Notes: a model not told the origin generated them from the letters alone. A stretch of 64,000 bases of DNA from Metellina segmentata (GCA_947359465.1 OX375873.1:38226437-38290436), one strand, 5' to 3'; shown: positions 39,501-51,759, counted from the first letter of the stretch. Numbers and translations: made by a program.

Positions 39501-40318
39501 GATTTTGTTACAAATGCTGATAAATCTGTTAAAATAACATTTATTATTGTTATCAAGCTCTACCAAGTCATATTATAATGTTTGAATTCCGATTTCTAGA
39601 TAAACTGATAAATTTTCTGAACACAAAGCAAGTGCAAGATGTACATACCACAGAAAGTATCCTTGGTTCTCCATTTCTCGTAAACTATACCTAAAATACT
39701 GGTCTGTGGAAATATTATATAACTTCTTGTATTCTTCCAATTGGTAATTGGCTGTCCGCTTCTCAAAAGCGCAAGACAAGGAATAAACACAATAGGTGAT
39801 AAGAGAAATATTTTCTATAAAAATGTCAAGAACTGATTGCGAATAGATTAGTCATTACCTCAGATACATTAATAGTAAGGTTACGAGCAAGGTCTAAAAC
39901 TAAACACAGCCAAATGTTTCCAAAATGATTGAATTTTTTGAAGACCTTTCCTAGTTTAGATTCCAAGTATATAATTTTGTAATATTTTTCAAATATTTTT
40001 CCCTTTAGTTTTTCTATAGTACATGTATCTATTTTTAAATGGAACTATTATGATTATATCGGACCATTGTTCAGGTGTATATTAGTATAAAATTGAAAAA
40101 TATACGGTTAATAATTGATCGAAGTATATTTAATTATATGGAATAAAGTTGACAAATTTCATTAAATTTAGCATATTTCTGCATCCAAATAGTAACTAAA
40201 AACGTTAAATATACACCAAATCAGTATTTTATCACTCACAGCCTTTTATAATCACCCAAAACCAGTGTATTTTTTATGTAATAATTTTGTCCACCTAGAT
40301 TGCGAAAGTGACACACTG
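36516..40318. other. Unassigned region
   Basis: No recognised gene. A minus-strand tRNA-like B box (ggttcaattcc, about 37176-37186 on the plus coordinates) lies in 37070-37270 and may mark another SINE. Short open frames elsewhere are AT-driven. Confidence 0.35.
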
Positions 40319-40620
40319 TTCGCCACGGTAGTCCAGTTGGTAGAGTAACGGATTGGGAGCTGGAGGATTGCTAGTCCGAAACTCTGTCCATCCAAAGACT
40401 ATCGGGGTTGGTGCACTTAAAATTTGTCATGACCTCAAATGTCCTCTGGCATGGTGTGGAAATTTGGAGAATGGGATGCCAGCTCAGGGGTTGACCTCGT
40501 CATCTGACCGTGGTTCAAATTTACGTGGTGTCGTCCTCGGATTTTTCCGTTGGGGGAATGATTCCGTGATCAATAGCCCGTTGTGTTACTTCAGTGTAAC
40601 GATAGCTAAAATTACCAAAC
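40319..40620 (+). repeat. tRNA-derived SINE (family A), fullest copy
   Basis: The head is tRNA-like: an A-box region at 40329-40345 (tagtccagttggtagag) and a decayed B-box region near 40368-40381 (ttgctagtccgaaac). The body follows: ggggttggtgcacttaaaat, the atgccagctcaggggttgac segment, catctgaccgtggttcaaat, then atcaatagcccgttgtgtta and the tail aacgatagctaaa. Other copies lack the head. The decayed B box suggests this copy can no longer be transcribed efficiently by RNA polymerase III. Confidence 0.8.
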
Positions 40621-40720
40621 AAAATTAAAATTACGTTATTCTGCCCTCGGATCTTTGGCCTTGGGTATTGATCCCGGAACCTCGCCAAGAACCCGATGTG
40701 TTACTCCAGTACGACATTAA
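40621..40720 (+). repeat. Second SINE-A fragment, interrupted by a TIR element
   Basis: It starts in the body (attacgttattctgccctcgg) immediately after the previous SINE tail, a tandem-like arrangement. Its own tail is split: gttactccagtacgacat before 40720 and tgactatctacttac after 41480. Confidence 0.75.
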
Positions 40721-41480
40721 GGGGAGTTAGTACCTTTTAGACCTTGCGTTGCTAGCGAAAACATACTTTTTTCGATTCATCATAAATAATTGAGTTTTGT
40801 ATATTGTAGTATAAAATTGATACAGTTTAAAGATAATTGTATGGTTTTCAAAAAACTGCAGTCATATTTGTAATTAAAAACATCTATTTTTATAAAACCT
40901 AGCAAAATTTATACACAATTTCTTTGTTTTGAAATTTACCCACTTAACTTTCCCACGAGATAACTTTTGAAAGATGTACTGTAAAACCCAAATGTTTGCA
41001 CCAAATTGAAGCACATGAATGTCTTAATTCTGTGAACTAAGGAATTTGTGATATTCGAAGTATAAATATTTATAAAAATTAAAAGTATTAAAATAAGTCA
41101 ACTTTGAAATTTTTTTAGTTATGTATGGATCCATAGATAAAAAACTATAGCTCTCATACACAAATCCATAGTTCAGAGAACTAAGATCTTCTTTTAGAAT
41201 AACCATACAAAATTTCTTAACTCTACGTTTATTAGATTTTTTAAACTTGAGGGAAAGTTCAGTGGGTAAATTTCAAAACGAAAAAATTATGTATAAGTTT
41301 TGCTAGGTTTTATAAAAAAAAATATTTTTAATTACAAATATGACTGTTGTTTTTTAAAAGCCATCTTTAAACTGTATCAATTTTATACTACAATATAAAA
41401 AACTCAATTATTTATGATGAATCGAAAAAAGCATGTTTTCGCGAGCAACGCAAGGTCTAAAAGGTACTAACTCCCCTTAA
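40717..41480. mobile_element. Long-TIR (foldback) element flanked by TTAA
   Basis: Arms of about 240-250 bp (40721-40965 and 41235-41476) are inverted copies: the left begins ggggagttagtaccttttag, the right ends with its complement. TTAA occurs at both edges (40717-40720, 41477-41480). A TTAA or an inner TA target duplication are both possible. The 270-bp centre has no transposase. It lies within a SINE tail, so it is younger than that SINE. Confidence 0.85.
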
Positions 41481-42960
41481 TTGACTATCTACTTACATTT
41501 CTCCTTTCCAACTATACTTTAAATTAAAATTTATACATGACTAAAGCTCCATAATTGGAATAGATAACACCATGAGAAAAGATTACAAGGTATTCTTATT
41601 TCATTTTAGCCTGCCAACCTGCCATTGCACTTTGCATTTTAGCCTCAATTAGTAGGCTCATTCATCAGTAAGTAATTTTAATATGTAGTTATTTATAAAT
41701 GAACATAAATTCTGAACAAATATTCTATTAACTATTTACGATTCAAAACGCTAAAGAGATAGATAATCTATTACTGAGAATCTACATAGAAAATCGAATC
41801 TCTAGTTATTTAATCTTTACTGAGGTAAGTGAAACCATTAGGATTATACGCTTGCATGATAATAAAATTTCTGGGGAACTTATTTCAATCAAATGATTCA
41901 AAACTTCAATTTTTTTATTTAGCGATTCAATTCTTTCAAAAATCTTAGCGTAAATTATGTGAACCGTTAACAAAATTTGATTAGAATAATGTGCATAGGA
42001 ATAAGTAAAAATTCTTATGAAGAAAATTTAAAGACTTATTGGTAGAAAGATATTCGCTAAGCATAACATAGGTTGAATTATTTAAAAAATAAATAATAAT
42101 CATCGTTACATTAAAATAGTAAATATCGTTTGCAGTTTTATAATTTTCCTTAATAGGGGCTTTATATTTACACGTCACAAGCAGAAATACCCGGATTTGC
42201 CACTACCTCCTAGATAATAAAGCCTTCTGTCTAGTTTATGACGTCACTAGCTGAAGGGCAAGTCTTCCGATCGCAAATTCAGAAAACCTTTGAAAATGAG
42301 ATTGTTTGTTAAAAAAGCAGTGTGTATCGGGATATACAATTGAAGGGTTCTAAACAAAAACAGCACTTGTTAAAGGTTATTAAAACTAAGAAAAATACTC
42401 CAAGAAATATCCATTTCATGGAAAATTACTTTTATTAATGTACAAACTCAGTATTTGGGGACATAGAAAAAACACAAATTTACACACAAAATGTACATAC
42501 AAAGCATACAACAAATTTTTTATGCTTTACATTCGAGGCAATTCTACAATTAGACTTTTGAAGCCTATTACAGTTGTTTAATAGATACAATAGCAATTTA
42601 TTGGTTAATAAAATACAAAAACGTATATAAATATGTACACAATAGAAAGAAAAGTTAAGATGCTTTCATTTTTTTTACTGATGCCTAAGTTTAAATATGA
42701 ATGCTATTGTAGACAAGGAATCTAACAAAATTCTACCTTTTATTAAAACATTTTTATGGTACATTATATAAGGGAAATGACGAACTAACCGAATATTCAT
42801 AAATAGTAATTCATAAATAGAATGTGCCCGAAGGTCTTAGTGAAGAAATTGACTAGCAATTAAAAAACCAGAAAGAGACTCGGGTGAATTTTATTAGACA
42901 TACTTAGAGGGAAAGCCGGAGAAAAAATTAAAAAAGTGCAACCCTGGATTAAACACAATT
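41481..42960. other. Unassigned AT-rich region
   Basis: The first 15 bases are the displaced SINE tail. No gene or repeat recognised beyond this. Confidence 0.4.
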
Positions 42961-43674
42961 TTACTTTTTATCCTGTGTTAATGTTTCGAGTTTTCTTTTA
43001 TTTGGTAATTTGATCATCTTGTCATTTTTGGACCTACAATAGTTTTTCAAAAGTGTATTTGTAGCTGATATCAATAGCAACTTCATAATTTTAGTTGATG
43101 AATGCCGCTCGCATGGTGTAATACTTATTTCCTTAGATATCAGTACTTCCTGAGTAGCACGCAAAACAAACAGGCGTTGGTTTGATACTTTAAAAAATTC
43201 ACTCTCAAATTATCTCCCAATTAATTTTTGCAGAACAATAAAAGTATGTATTATGACATTTACAGCATCCACAGCTGGATACTTTAATCCACCTCTGTCA
43301 CATTTATGGATATGCTGAAAGCCTTAATGAATAATTAGTAGTTTTTCAATAACTAAATTGCCACTACAACTTTCACATTTAATCCTTTTTACAACTGCAT
43401 GACAACAATAACCAGCTAAATATGTGATTAAAGGAATGTTATCAGAAATTGAATCCATGTCATTATCTGTGACCTCAATATGTGGAGTCAATATGGCTTC
43501 ATAACCGCATATAAACACTTTTATAAGCCAGTATATTTTACAGTAGAATCCGCGTATTGTAATTACTTCGACTCCCAGAGTTTGATAACAATAACCGAGT
43601 AATAATATTAACCAAAAAATCTGAAAAGTGCTGTTTGATAGATATTTGCAGTGTACAGATTTTAATTTAACCAA
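42961..43674 (-). pseudogene. C-terminal remnant of a P-element/THAP9-like transposase
   Basis: The minus strand reads, with breaks, ITYLAGYCCHAVVKRIKCES(C) near 43420, CDRGGLKYPAVDAVNVIIHT near 43285 and a C-terminal part from about 43164 to the stop at 42961 ending in basic residues. The order YxAGY...(K/R)xKCxxC followed by RGGLxxP is that of P-element-type transposases. The THAP zinc finger and catalytic core are not visible, and at least one stop interrupts. The alternative is a domesticated transposase exon, but the internal stop argues against that. Confidence 0.5.
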
Positions 43675-44326
43675 AAGAGCACGTTAGGCTTAGTTCAATA
43701 AAGTTATGTTTGTGAATTGTTGGATACCATTATAATACGATATATTATTAAACTTGCTGAATAATTCACATAATCAAAGGAGAATAAAACAGGATGATCA
43801 CAGATGCTGGGCCTTAGATGATTCGAAAAGAATTTCGTAACCTAACAAATATTTCATTGGTTTTAATTACTTAAAGTATATTAAAAATGAAATCAACATA
43901 CCTTTTTCTCTCTTTCTTAGCAACTGCGAGTGTAAAATTTAATCACGACGAGATTCTCCTTGAATAATATTCTTGAATCCTTCTCTACAAAATACACTTT
44001 ATTCTATCTGACTCCATACATAGAAATATTTACACGGCTGCCTTATCAGGCAATCTTTTTAGGAATTACATGAAAATATAGTAGTAACTAATGTTCAAAC
44101 GATAATACGAAAATGTAACAGTAATTAATATGTAAACGATAATATGAAAATATAACAACAATTAATGTACGAACGATATATAGTTCGAACTACTTTTAAC
44201 AAATCGACTGATGAAGCGCTCGCTCGGATGGCTTCAGCGTTCAATTCAAACAAGACAAGAATCGTATACCTTTTGATGGTGACGTCATATAAGGTTTGCT
44301 CAAGGCCGATCGGAAGGCTTTATAAT
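43675..44326. other. Unassigned AT-rich sequence
   Basis: No gene. 44090-44160 repeats a phrase (aacgataata(c/t)gaaaatgtaaca) twice in tandem. Confidence 0.4.
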
Positions 44327-44860
44327 CTAGGAGGTAATGGGTTTGCTCGGGTTGAATTAATTATATGTTGTTTAAAAAGTCATCATGAATTATTTTTATA
44401 AAATAATGTTAGCATCATCTAAGAGTACGGAAAAATAAAAACGGAAAGTTTTCAATTTTTTTCTCCATCGCTTCTACAATTTATTTCGAACGCAAATAAG
44501 CATACATATTGTATCATATCATCCATATAACCCATTTCATATTCGTAACACTTCTGCCGAAATTTTTTTTTCTCTAAGGTGACTACTACAGAAGTTCATT
44601 TTGAGTTTTGGAGTGACAACGAATATTCTCGTGCATTTCTTTTTAGTAAAAATGACGAATTTTTGGTGGATAGTCTTACACTTAGTTTTTCTATAAACAT
44701 GTTTTACTTTGTGGCATTATCTAGTATGCGATATTTTCGAATGTTAACATTAATATGAGAGGTAAATTAAATTCTTACGTCATTCGTGCCTAATTTCGTT
44801 TGAAGCAAAATAATGTTTTCTTGAAAATTCCATTCAGAAATGGAATTTCAATGGAACTTA
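44327..44860 (-). mobile_element. Helitron-type dispersed repeat, copy 2
   Basis: Begins with CTAG (minus-strand 3' terminus) and tttgctcgggttgaattaat. It is homologous to 9237-9765 through its length, including ttttggagtga, ggtggatagtcttaca and gaaaattccattcag. Confidence 0.55.
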
Positions 44861-44862
44861 TG

Positions 44863-45005
44863 TCCCATATATAAAGCAGAGTTGGCGTTTGTCTGTTCTC
44901 TATACAAATTTACACCGTTTGACTAATCCACACATTTGGTACACTTATATTTTAGAACCCTGTGGGTATGACAGGCGGGTAGTTCTGAAAAGGTGGGAAC
45001 AAGAC
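44863..45005 (+). mobile_element. Helitron 5' end candidate
   Basis: Starts TCCCATATATAAAGCAGAG and continues tttgtctgttctctatacaa and taccaccgtttgacta-like sequence (read: ttacaccgtttgactaatcc). The 5' TC followed by a TATA/tttgtctgtt pattern is common at Helitron 5' ends. Confidence 0.45.
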
Positions 45006-46192
45006 ACATTTCATAACTTTAAGCTTTGACAACAAGTACATTTAATTCTTAAAATCAATTTTTTTTTCTCTATGGGTTCCTAGTTCAGTTCAGAGACAAG
45101 AATTAGTATGATTTATTACAACAGTTTGGTGTAGATAACCTTAAAAATAAATTATTTAGTTACAAATGTCCGATTTTGGACATCTATAATGTTAACTGAT
45201 ACAGTACATCACCAAGAAAATAAATTATAATGTGTTTTCCAGAATTTCAGCAAAAAATAATAAATGAATAGAATAAACGATAGTTTGTTACTATTTTGAT
45301 CAATAGATGGCATCATTAGTTTAGAATTTTGAAAAATTAACAAAGAAATATAGCCACGTAGCATGTTTCGCGATGTCCAAATGTACCGATCGGAATAGCT
45401 CTTTACATGAACCAAAATATGTATTGGTAAGTACTTTAAACTGCATTTATTTGCCTTTAAAATAACTTTTTAAGCATTTTTATGTGTTTTTGTGCATTTT
45501 CTTTCCCGTAAACATACTTTTCTTATTTTTAAAATTGCGATGTCAAATTCAGATGACGATCGAACTGTCAATTTTTTTGCCGCTTTAATTTATTTCATCA
45601 GATTAATAGTTTTTTTATCGAAAAATAAAGTGAATTTAACAGATACAGTATTAATACCATTACTAAGCACGTGTCCAGCAAACGTGTACGATCGATATTA
45701 AATGGCGACGGCATCGATCGTTACTTAATTTCGGACGTGGTTAGCAATAATCTAAATAAAATTGTAAAGTATTTTTTTTTTCTTTTTTTAAACAACATTT
45801 TTCTTTTATTTTTATTTTCTGCTTTATGGCTGTAATGATCCTTTGAATAAATTTTTTAAGATGAAACTTAGATCTTTAGAAAAAAAATTTCTGATTTTAT
45901 TTTATACGAATTATAATTTTTTCAGGAGTTTTCAAGGATAAAGCTATTTTTATTTCATTATCATGTCTTCCTTTTTTATGACGTGTAAATATATATTATT
46001 TAAAGATCACAAAAATCAACCAAACCCAAACATTTTGGAATTAATAATACAATTTTACAGAACGAAACAAATCCGTGATTTGATAATCTGGAAAACAAAA
46101 TTATAATTTTAATCAAATCTACTCTAATTTTAAAGCATTGACAATTTATAACTAATGACTGATGGTCATATTTTTATACCTGATAGTAGACA

Positions 46193-46195
<3 letters not shown>
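45006..46195. other. Unassigned AT-rich sequence
   Basis: No gene or clear repeat recognised. Confidence 0.4.

Positions 46196-46242
<47 letters not shown>
46196..46242. repeat. TA microsatellite
   Basis: About 46 bp of uninterrupted TA. Confidence 0.97.
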
Positions 46243-46243
<1 letters not shown>

Positions 46244-46885
46244 GCAAAACGATTTATTTCTAAAGAGCAAATTAATTTTATGGTTGAATACCCCTACTTT
46301 TTATTTGTCTCTTTCATATATCTGCTATTTTGCTATTTCAAATGCAAAATTCGCGTGGAGGGAGGAGTAGATTAAAGATTTTTTGACAAAAAATGCAAAT
46401 AATTCCAAAACTGGAATGGCCGAGGTCCGGAGGATTCCGAATTTTGGACTTCGTGCTGCATATATATAAAGGATAAAAAATTACATGTATACATTTCGCA
46501 ATATAATAGCAATTTATCATATTCTTAGTCTCTTTAGAGAAATGAATCAAAAATCAATATCACAATGTCCGAAAATCATTTGACTTGGGAAATGCCAAAG
46601 TTGTGTAACATGCAGGCCAGCAATGTCCAAAATCTGTAACCTACAGGAAAGCAATGTCAAAAATCTGTAACCTACGGATCTTGAAATCAAATTTTTTAAT
46701 TAGTAATTTTTAAGAACGGTTCCTGTCTTTTAATGATTGTTAATTGTATTCTAGGCCTATAAACAATACACTAAAAAAATTGATGTAAAATTGCAAAATT
46801 TTAAAAATTACCCATAGTTAACATTTAGTATTCCCACATTTTCAGAATATCCCAGGCTACATATTAACCTGCGTACTATTTGTCC

Positions 46886-47160
46886 AAGGGGGCTGCAAAT
46901 TTACGGCATTCGTGACTAATTTAGCTTGAAGCAAACGAATTTTTTCCTGAAAATTTCATTCAGAGGCATGCGGAATATCGGAGTGTGTGTTGAAAATAAT
47001 TATCAGTGTGGACAACTTAAACTCAATCGATTACAATTTTTTAATATACAAAAATTTGATTTTACCGCGCTTTTGCAAAAAGAAAATCACTGCTTTCAAC
47101 TAACAATTCACATGTATCTAAACAATTTTTCAAAATTACTAACTGTAGGAGTTCAGCTTT
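46886..47160. repeat. Dispersed repeat, copy 3 (distal part)
   Basis: Homologous to 9701-9898 (cgtgactaatttag, aagcaaacga, ctcaatcgattacaattttt, aattcacatgtat). Confidence 0.6.
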
Positions 47161-47399
47161 CAATAACACCCATGAAACACGAAAAACAAATGAAATTTAA
47201 TTGATTTTAATCATCTTTCAATAAAAAGACATATAAAACTTTTGCAATATATTTGAACTACAATGTATGAAATTCGAAATTCAATCTAGAACATTTTTAA
47301 ATGAATATAATGAAATTCAATTATTGTTGTTTTCTTTGGAATGGCATCAGCAAACAGATATGACAGATTCTAAATTTATTTTTTCCGTTAAAGCTTTCA

Positions 47400-48121
47400 T
47401 TTTGTGCAGATGAATGATTTTCCAGCAGATGATAAAAAAGAAAGTTTTAACTGCAGTTATGTAATTCTTATTTCTATCTTCTAGACCATTAAAAATAGAG
47501 TAAAAATTTCAAGGCATTTGAAATCTACGGAAAAAAATCACATTAGATTGATAGATAAATACATGATTTTCTTTAAATAAATAAAAAATTTTTAATTCAA
47601 TACCTTTTATATTTTTGCAAGAGAATGTGACGTCACGCTAACAATCGAGTTCCAAAAACAAACAGATTACATTTACAGCCCTCTTATAATTTCAACGAAA
47701 GAAAGGAAAGAAAATAAAAGAAAACATTTTGGCTGGCATTATTTAGTTCTTTTTTTGTAAAATCGGGATCGTTAAAGATACATTGAAATTTTCAACGGAT
47801 TTAAAATCTGCGGAAAATTTGATACCAGATACATACCAAGATCTTTTTAAATAAATAATTTTTCAATTAAATATTTATATTTTTTGGTTTGTGAAGCAAA
47901 CCACCACACGTGCAATGTAACCTCCACGAACAGAACTGTCACGGGCAACGGCGAAGTTGGTACTAACAGCGAAGTTGGTTTGCGATGTAAACCACCATGG
48001 ACAACTCCATTATAGATGTTATCCAATAAGCTACGAACTCCTATTTGGTTTGCGAAGCAAACCAATAACTCCACAAAAGCAACTGGCACGGGCAACGCCA
48101 GGCAAGCGAAGCAGTAGCTAG
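47400..48121 (+). mobile_element. Helitron-type modules ending in CTAG
   Basis: Two copies of a module with (t)gaaat(t)ctacggaaaa...aaataaataa (47500-47590 and 47770-47870). Then come hairpin motifs ttggtttg(t/c)gaagcaaacca at 47884 and 48044-48064, and the 3' end gcaagcgaagcagtag plus CTAG at 48118-48121. Confidence 0.6.
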
Positions 48122-48380
48122 TCTATAATATAAAATGAAGTGTTTGTTTGTTTGTTTCTTGTACGCAAAGTCTTGACTAATCTATGACACTTACATTAAT
48201 GTGGTTTGTCACACAGGTAGTCCAAACCTTTTACAATGTTAGGGTCGCGGCGAATTTTAAAATTATCTCGAGAAAATTTTTAAATGAATTTAAGAATTTT
48301 AATCTACCGTTCCTCCTGCTTCCGCAAATGAAGAAGCATCAAAATTTAGTCTTTTCGCCCTCACGTCATTATTGACGTCA
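48122..48380 (+). mobile_element. Helitron 5' end candidate, abutting the previous CTAG
   Basis: The base after CTAG starts TCTATAATATAAAATGAAGT and tttgtttgtttgtttcttgt, then gactaatctatgacacttac. This is the TC start and TTTG-rich leader seen at many Helitron 5' ends. The two elements meet with no spacer. Confidence 0.5.
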
Positions 48381-48945
48381 ACCTTTGGAACCATACGAAG
48401 ATTTTTTTTTTACCTACCATCTCAAATGGGAGTGAAAGATTCGAATGACCTCCGTTTGATTCGAGATTCATTAATTTGGATTTCCTGACAAACGGATTTG
48501 AGTGTGTGGCAAAAGAAATTATTGAAATTGTCGCAAGCGTTCTTCAGTGCTTTTTTCTACCTCAGCGATCGTTAAAAATAGAATGCAAATTTTAACGGAT
48601 TCGAAATCTGAGGAACATTTCCCGCTAGGTAGACACCTCATACATCTGATTTTCTTTTAATAAATAATGCTACGGGAAATTTGACCCCCACGAAAAGAAA
48701 TGTCACGGGCAACGCCCATTTGGTTAGCGAAGCACACCAACACCACGGGCAATGTGACTCTTACTTTCGACTTTTTTTGTTATTCAAGAGGCTAAAAATT
48801 CGCAAACCAAATGTGAATCCGTGATGGCTGTTATCCAATAGGCTGAGAATTCCTATTTGGTTTGTGAAATAAACCAATAACCCCACAAAAGTAACTGCAC
48901 GGGCAACGTCGGGCTGGTGATTTATGAGCAAAAAGTGCACACATT
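48381..48945 (+). repeat. Third plus-strand Helitron-type module
   Basis: 48565-48670 repeats the (c/g)atcgttaaaaatag...aacggattcgaaatctg(a)gg module. 48700-48910 contains cacgggcaacgcccatttgg, ttggttagcgaagcacacca and tttggtttgtgaaataaacc, related to 47884-48110. Confidence 0.6.
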
Positions 48946-48959
48946 TATAATAATTGGGA

Positions 48960-49760
48960 ATCCTCAAGTATGACCGCAACATCTCGCTGTCAACTCAAAT
49001 ACCCAAACAAAGAATTATAAATAAAATTAAAAAATAAAACATTAATTATGACTTTTCCAGATACCGAAAAGAAAAATTACGCTTTTATTATCAACTACCC
49101 ACTTTGTGGTTACCTTAGCGTTTCACGTGCCAGTTGCTTTTGTGGGATATTGGTTAGCTTCGCAAAACAAATGGGAATTCGTAGACCACAGGTTGTTGTT
49201 GGATAACAGCCTGTTGGATAACTACTGTTGGATAACAGCCATAACGGTGTTACCCGTGGTGTTGCTTTGCTTCGCAAACCAAATGTAAATTCGGCGTGAC
49301 GCCACAATCTCTTGCGAAAATATAAATATTTAACTAAAAAATTATTTATTAAAAGAAAATTAAATGTGTAAGGTATTTATCTGGTGTCGAATTTTCCGTA
49401 GATTTCAAATCCGTTGGAATATTCAATCTATCGTCAACGATCCCGATTTTACAAAAAAAAAACTAAATTTTTTTTGCTTAGCTTCGTTGAAATCGTAGGA
49501 GCTTAGCAAATGTACTCTGTTAAAATTTTGAACGCGAAGTTTGAAGTGACGTCACAATCTCTTGCAAAAATATTAAAGATATTAAATTTAAAAATGTTAT
49601 ATTTTTAACGAAAATTATCTTTTTAGGTATCGATCTATTGTAAAATTTTTCCGCAGATTTTAAAACCGTTGAAATTTTTACTCTTTGTTCAGCGGTCTAG
49701 TAAATATAAAGAAAATTTACATAATTCCAGTTAAAAGTTTACTTGTTTTATATCGTCTGT
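48960..49760 (-). repeat. Helitron-type modules in reverse orientation
   Basis: 49105-49290 holds reverse complements of the hairpin/ends (gttgcttttgtggga, attggttagcttcgcaaaac, gcttcgcaaaccaaatg). 49330-49440 and 49600-49720 are reverse complements of the modules at 47500, 47770 and 48570. 49195-49245 repeats gttggataac(a/t)(g/a)c three to four times. Confidence 0.6.
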
Positions 49761-50370
49761 TGAAAAATCATTCCTCAGCGCAAAATGAAAACTGAAACGA
49801 AGAAAATAAATTTAGAATGTGTGATATTTTATGCTGCATTCTAACAAAAACAATAATAATTAAATTCCATTAAATTATTTAAAAAATATTCTAGATAAAA
49901 TTTTAAAATTCGCCAAAAACTGCAAAAAAATTCGGACTACCTGCGTGCCAAATTCCATTACTGTTAGTGCCATATATTCGTCAGGTCTTTGCGTACAGAA
50001 AACAAACCAACAGACGACAGACAAACACTTCCTTGTATAATATTTGAGATGAGTTTTTCTTTTGGGCTTTCGTGTTCCATTACAAACTGTAAGCTATGTA
50101 AAATAAAATGCTTTAAGTATTCTTTCTTCATCAATCAAATATTTATAAATATTATTTTCACCATGCGAATAAGTAAAAAGTCAGTTAAAACATGAATATT
50201 ATAATTTAATTTGCTTAAAAAAATTGTTTTTCGATTAACACTGGTAAAGCAATCTGAGCTGCGAACATCAATCGTTTTATATTTAATGTTATTTCTATGG
50301 CGATTTCGAATTGGTTTTGGCTTAAGCCTTAGGTCAATTTTAGTCCTCTTAGGAGTCGAATGTTTCAAAA
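49761..50370. repeat. Dispersed repeat tail shared with 4690-4830 and 19495-19725
   Basis: 49870-49990 (ctagataaaattttaaaatt, tgccaaattccatta) matches 4710-4800. 50128-50320 matches 19495-19720. This ties the Helitron-type nest to copies elsewhere in the window. Confidence 0.55.
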
Positions 50371-50494
50371 TTCTTTCTTAGTGCACCTCTACAGTATAAG
50401 AAGAATGGCCCTGCAAAATTTCAGCTGCCTAAGACTTGTAGTTTTTGAGACACATTGATGATTGATTGAGTGAGTGGTATTTCAATTTTATATA

Positions 50495-50814
50495 CAAGGT
50501 GTCTCCCGGAACTTCGTGTACAAACGTCGAGGGGAGGTAGAGAACATCTCGTTAGGAACCATAATAACATAGAGAAGCATGGGCGGAAATCGATAGATGG
50601 TGCTGTATGCGAGTTCTCCTCATTGTAGACGCCGAATGCGTGCGATTAACATGAATCGTTTCACAAACGCCGAGTTGACGGACATCCACTTTATCTACGG
50701 CCTAACCGACGGAAATGGACGTGCTGCTCTTCGGTTGTATCGGGTAAGATATCCAACGAGACGCCAACCAAATCATCAAATGTTCGCTCGGGTACATCAG
50801 AACCTTGCACCCTG
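50495..50814 (+). mobile_element. DD41D mariner, 5' fragment flanked by TA
   Basis: Ends caaggtg and caccctg, with TA on both sides. It holds only the start of a transposase: plus-strand 50651-50806, MNRFTNAELTDIHFIYGL, then RYPTRRQPNHQMFARVHQNL. This matches the N-terminus of the transposase at 34187 (MAELADMHLAYG, RYPTRRIPSHNFFARLHQRL). The rest is deleted. Confidence 0.75.
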
Positions 50815-50820
50815 TATATA

Positions 50821-51759
50821 GATTATCAGAAATGTAATTTTTAGTGAAATAATGATTATCGAAAAATATCATCTGCTTTTAAAGTCTAATGCCTTTTCTG
50901 AGTCCGGAAATGATTTCGTTTTCTTTCAGTTATTCATCGTCTACACCATTCGAAAGTGACCCTATTTTTAAATGCATATGTGGCCCTATTTTTTAATGTA
51001 TATGTGGCACTACTATAGAATTATTGAATAAATTTGGATTTCGGCTTACATTTTCTTGAATATGAAGAAAATCCTGCAAAAGGCGACGTGATTTATAATT
51101 TGTACTATTTGCGAAATGATCCTGTCTGAAATAACACTAGAATGGCCTTTCGTTGACCAAGAAGTATTTCAAAAATCAGTGTTGTTGTTATAACTCGCAG
51201 AAAGTGCAAAAAAGATCACGTAAGAGAGAGAGAGAGAGAGAGTTAGAGCATTTACTAAATATATTTATGTTTTCTCAAAACAAACATAATTAAGGTTTCT
51301 AAATTCTATTTAATAATATGCGATTTGTAGATGGCGCAGATTCGATTCTTCCAAGGGTGTATTTCTGTATTTTGTCAGTAAAAACCTTCATTGGATGTGT
51401 GTACCATTTAATTGACGTTAATTCCCTTTTGTTAAACGCAGCTTGTCCAAAAATGACCCTTGTGCATTAAGCCTTTTCAACGAGCCTAGTTAATGGTGCG
51501 GCATTGGTGTGATTTCAACTTTTCAAGCCAAAGCAATACTCAATGGTAATTGTTAACAGTGATGACAAGACGCCAACTTTGCGAACATGGACGGTCACAC
51601 CATATGCTAGAATTAACCCAATTTCGTTATGAAATTTATTCTGGGTATGAAACGAGTCACATTGTTATAATTCTTGAGGATTATAGAACCGAGCAGCATT
51701 TTCCATACAATTGTTGTGTCTCAGTTGCCAGATTGGAAAAGAAGAGTATTTGAAACCGG
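50821..51759. other. Unassigned sequence with a GA microsatellite
   Basis: A GA tract of about 10 units lies at 51224-51242. No gene recognised. Confidence 0.4.

Noticed and set aside
44207..44260. ctgatgaagcgctcgc as a possible hammerhead core
   Set aside because: No GAAA box follows at a fitting distance and no cleavage-site stem is visible.
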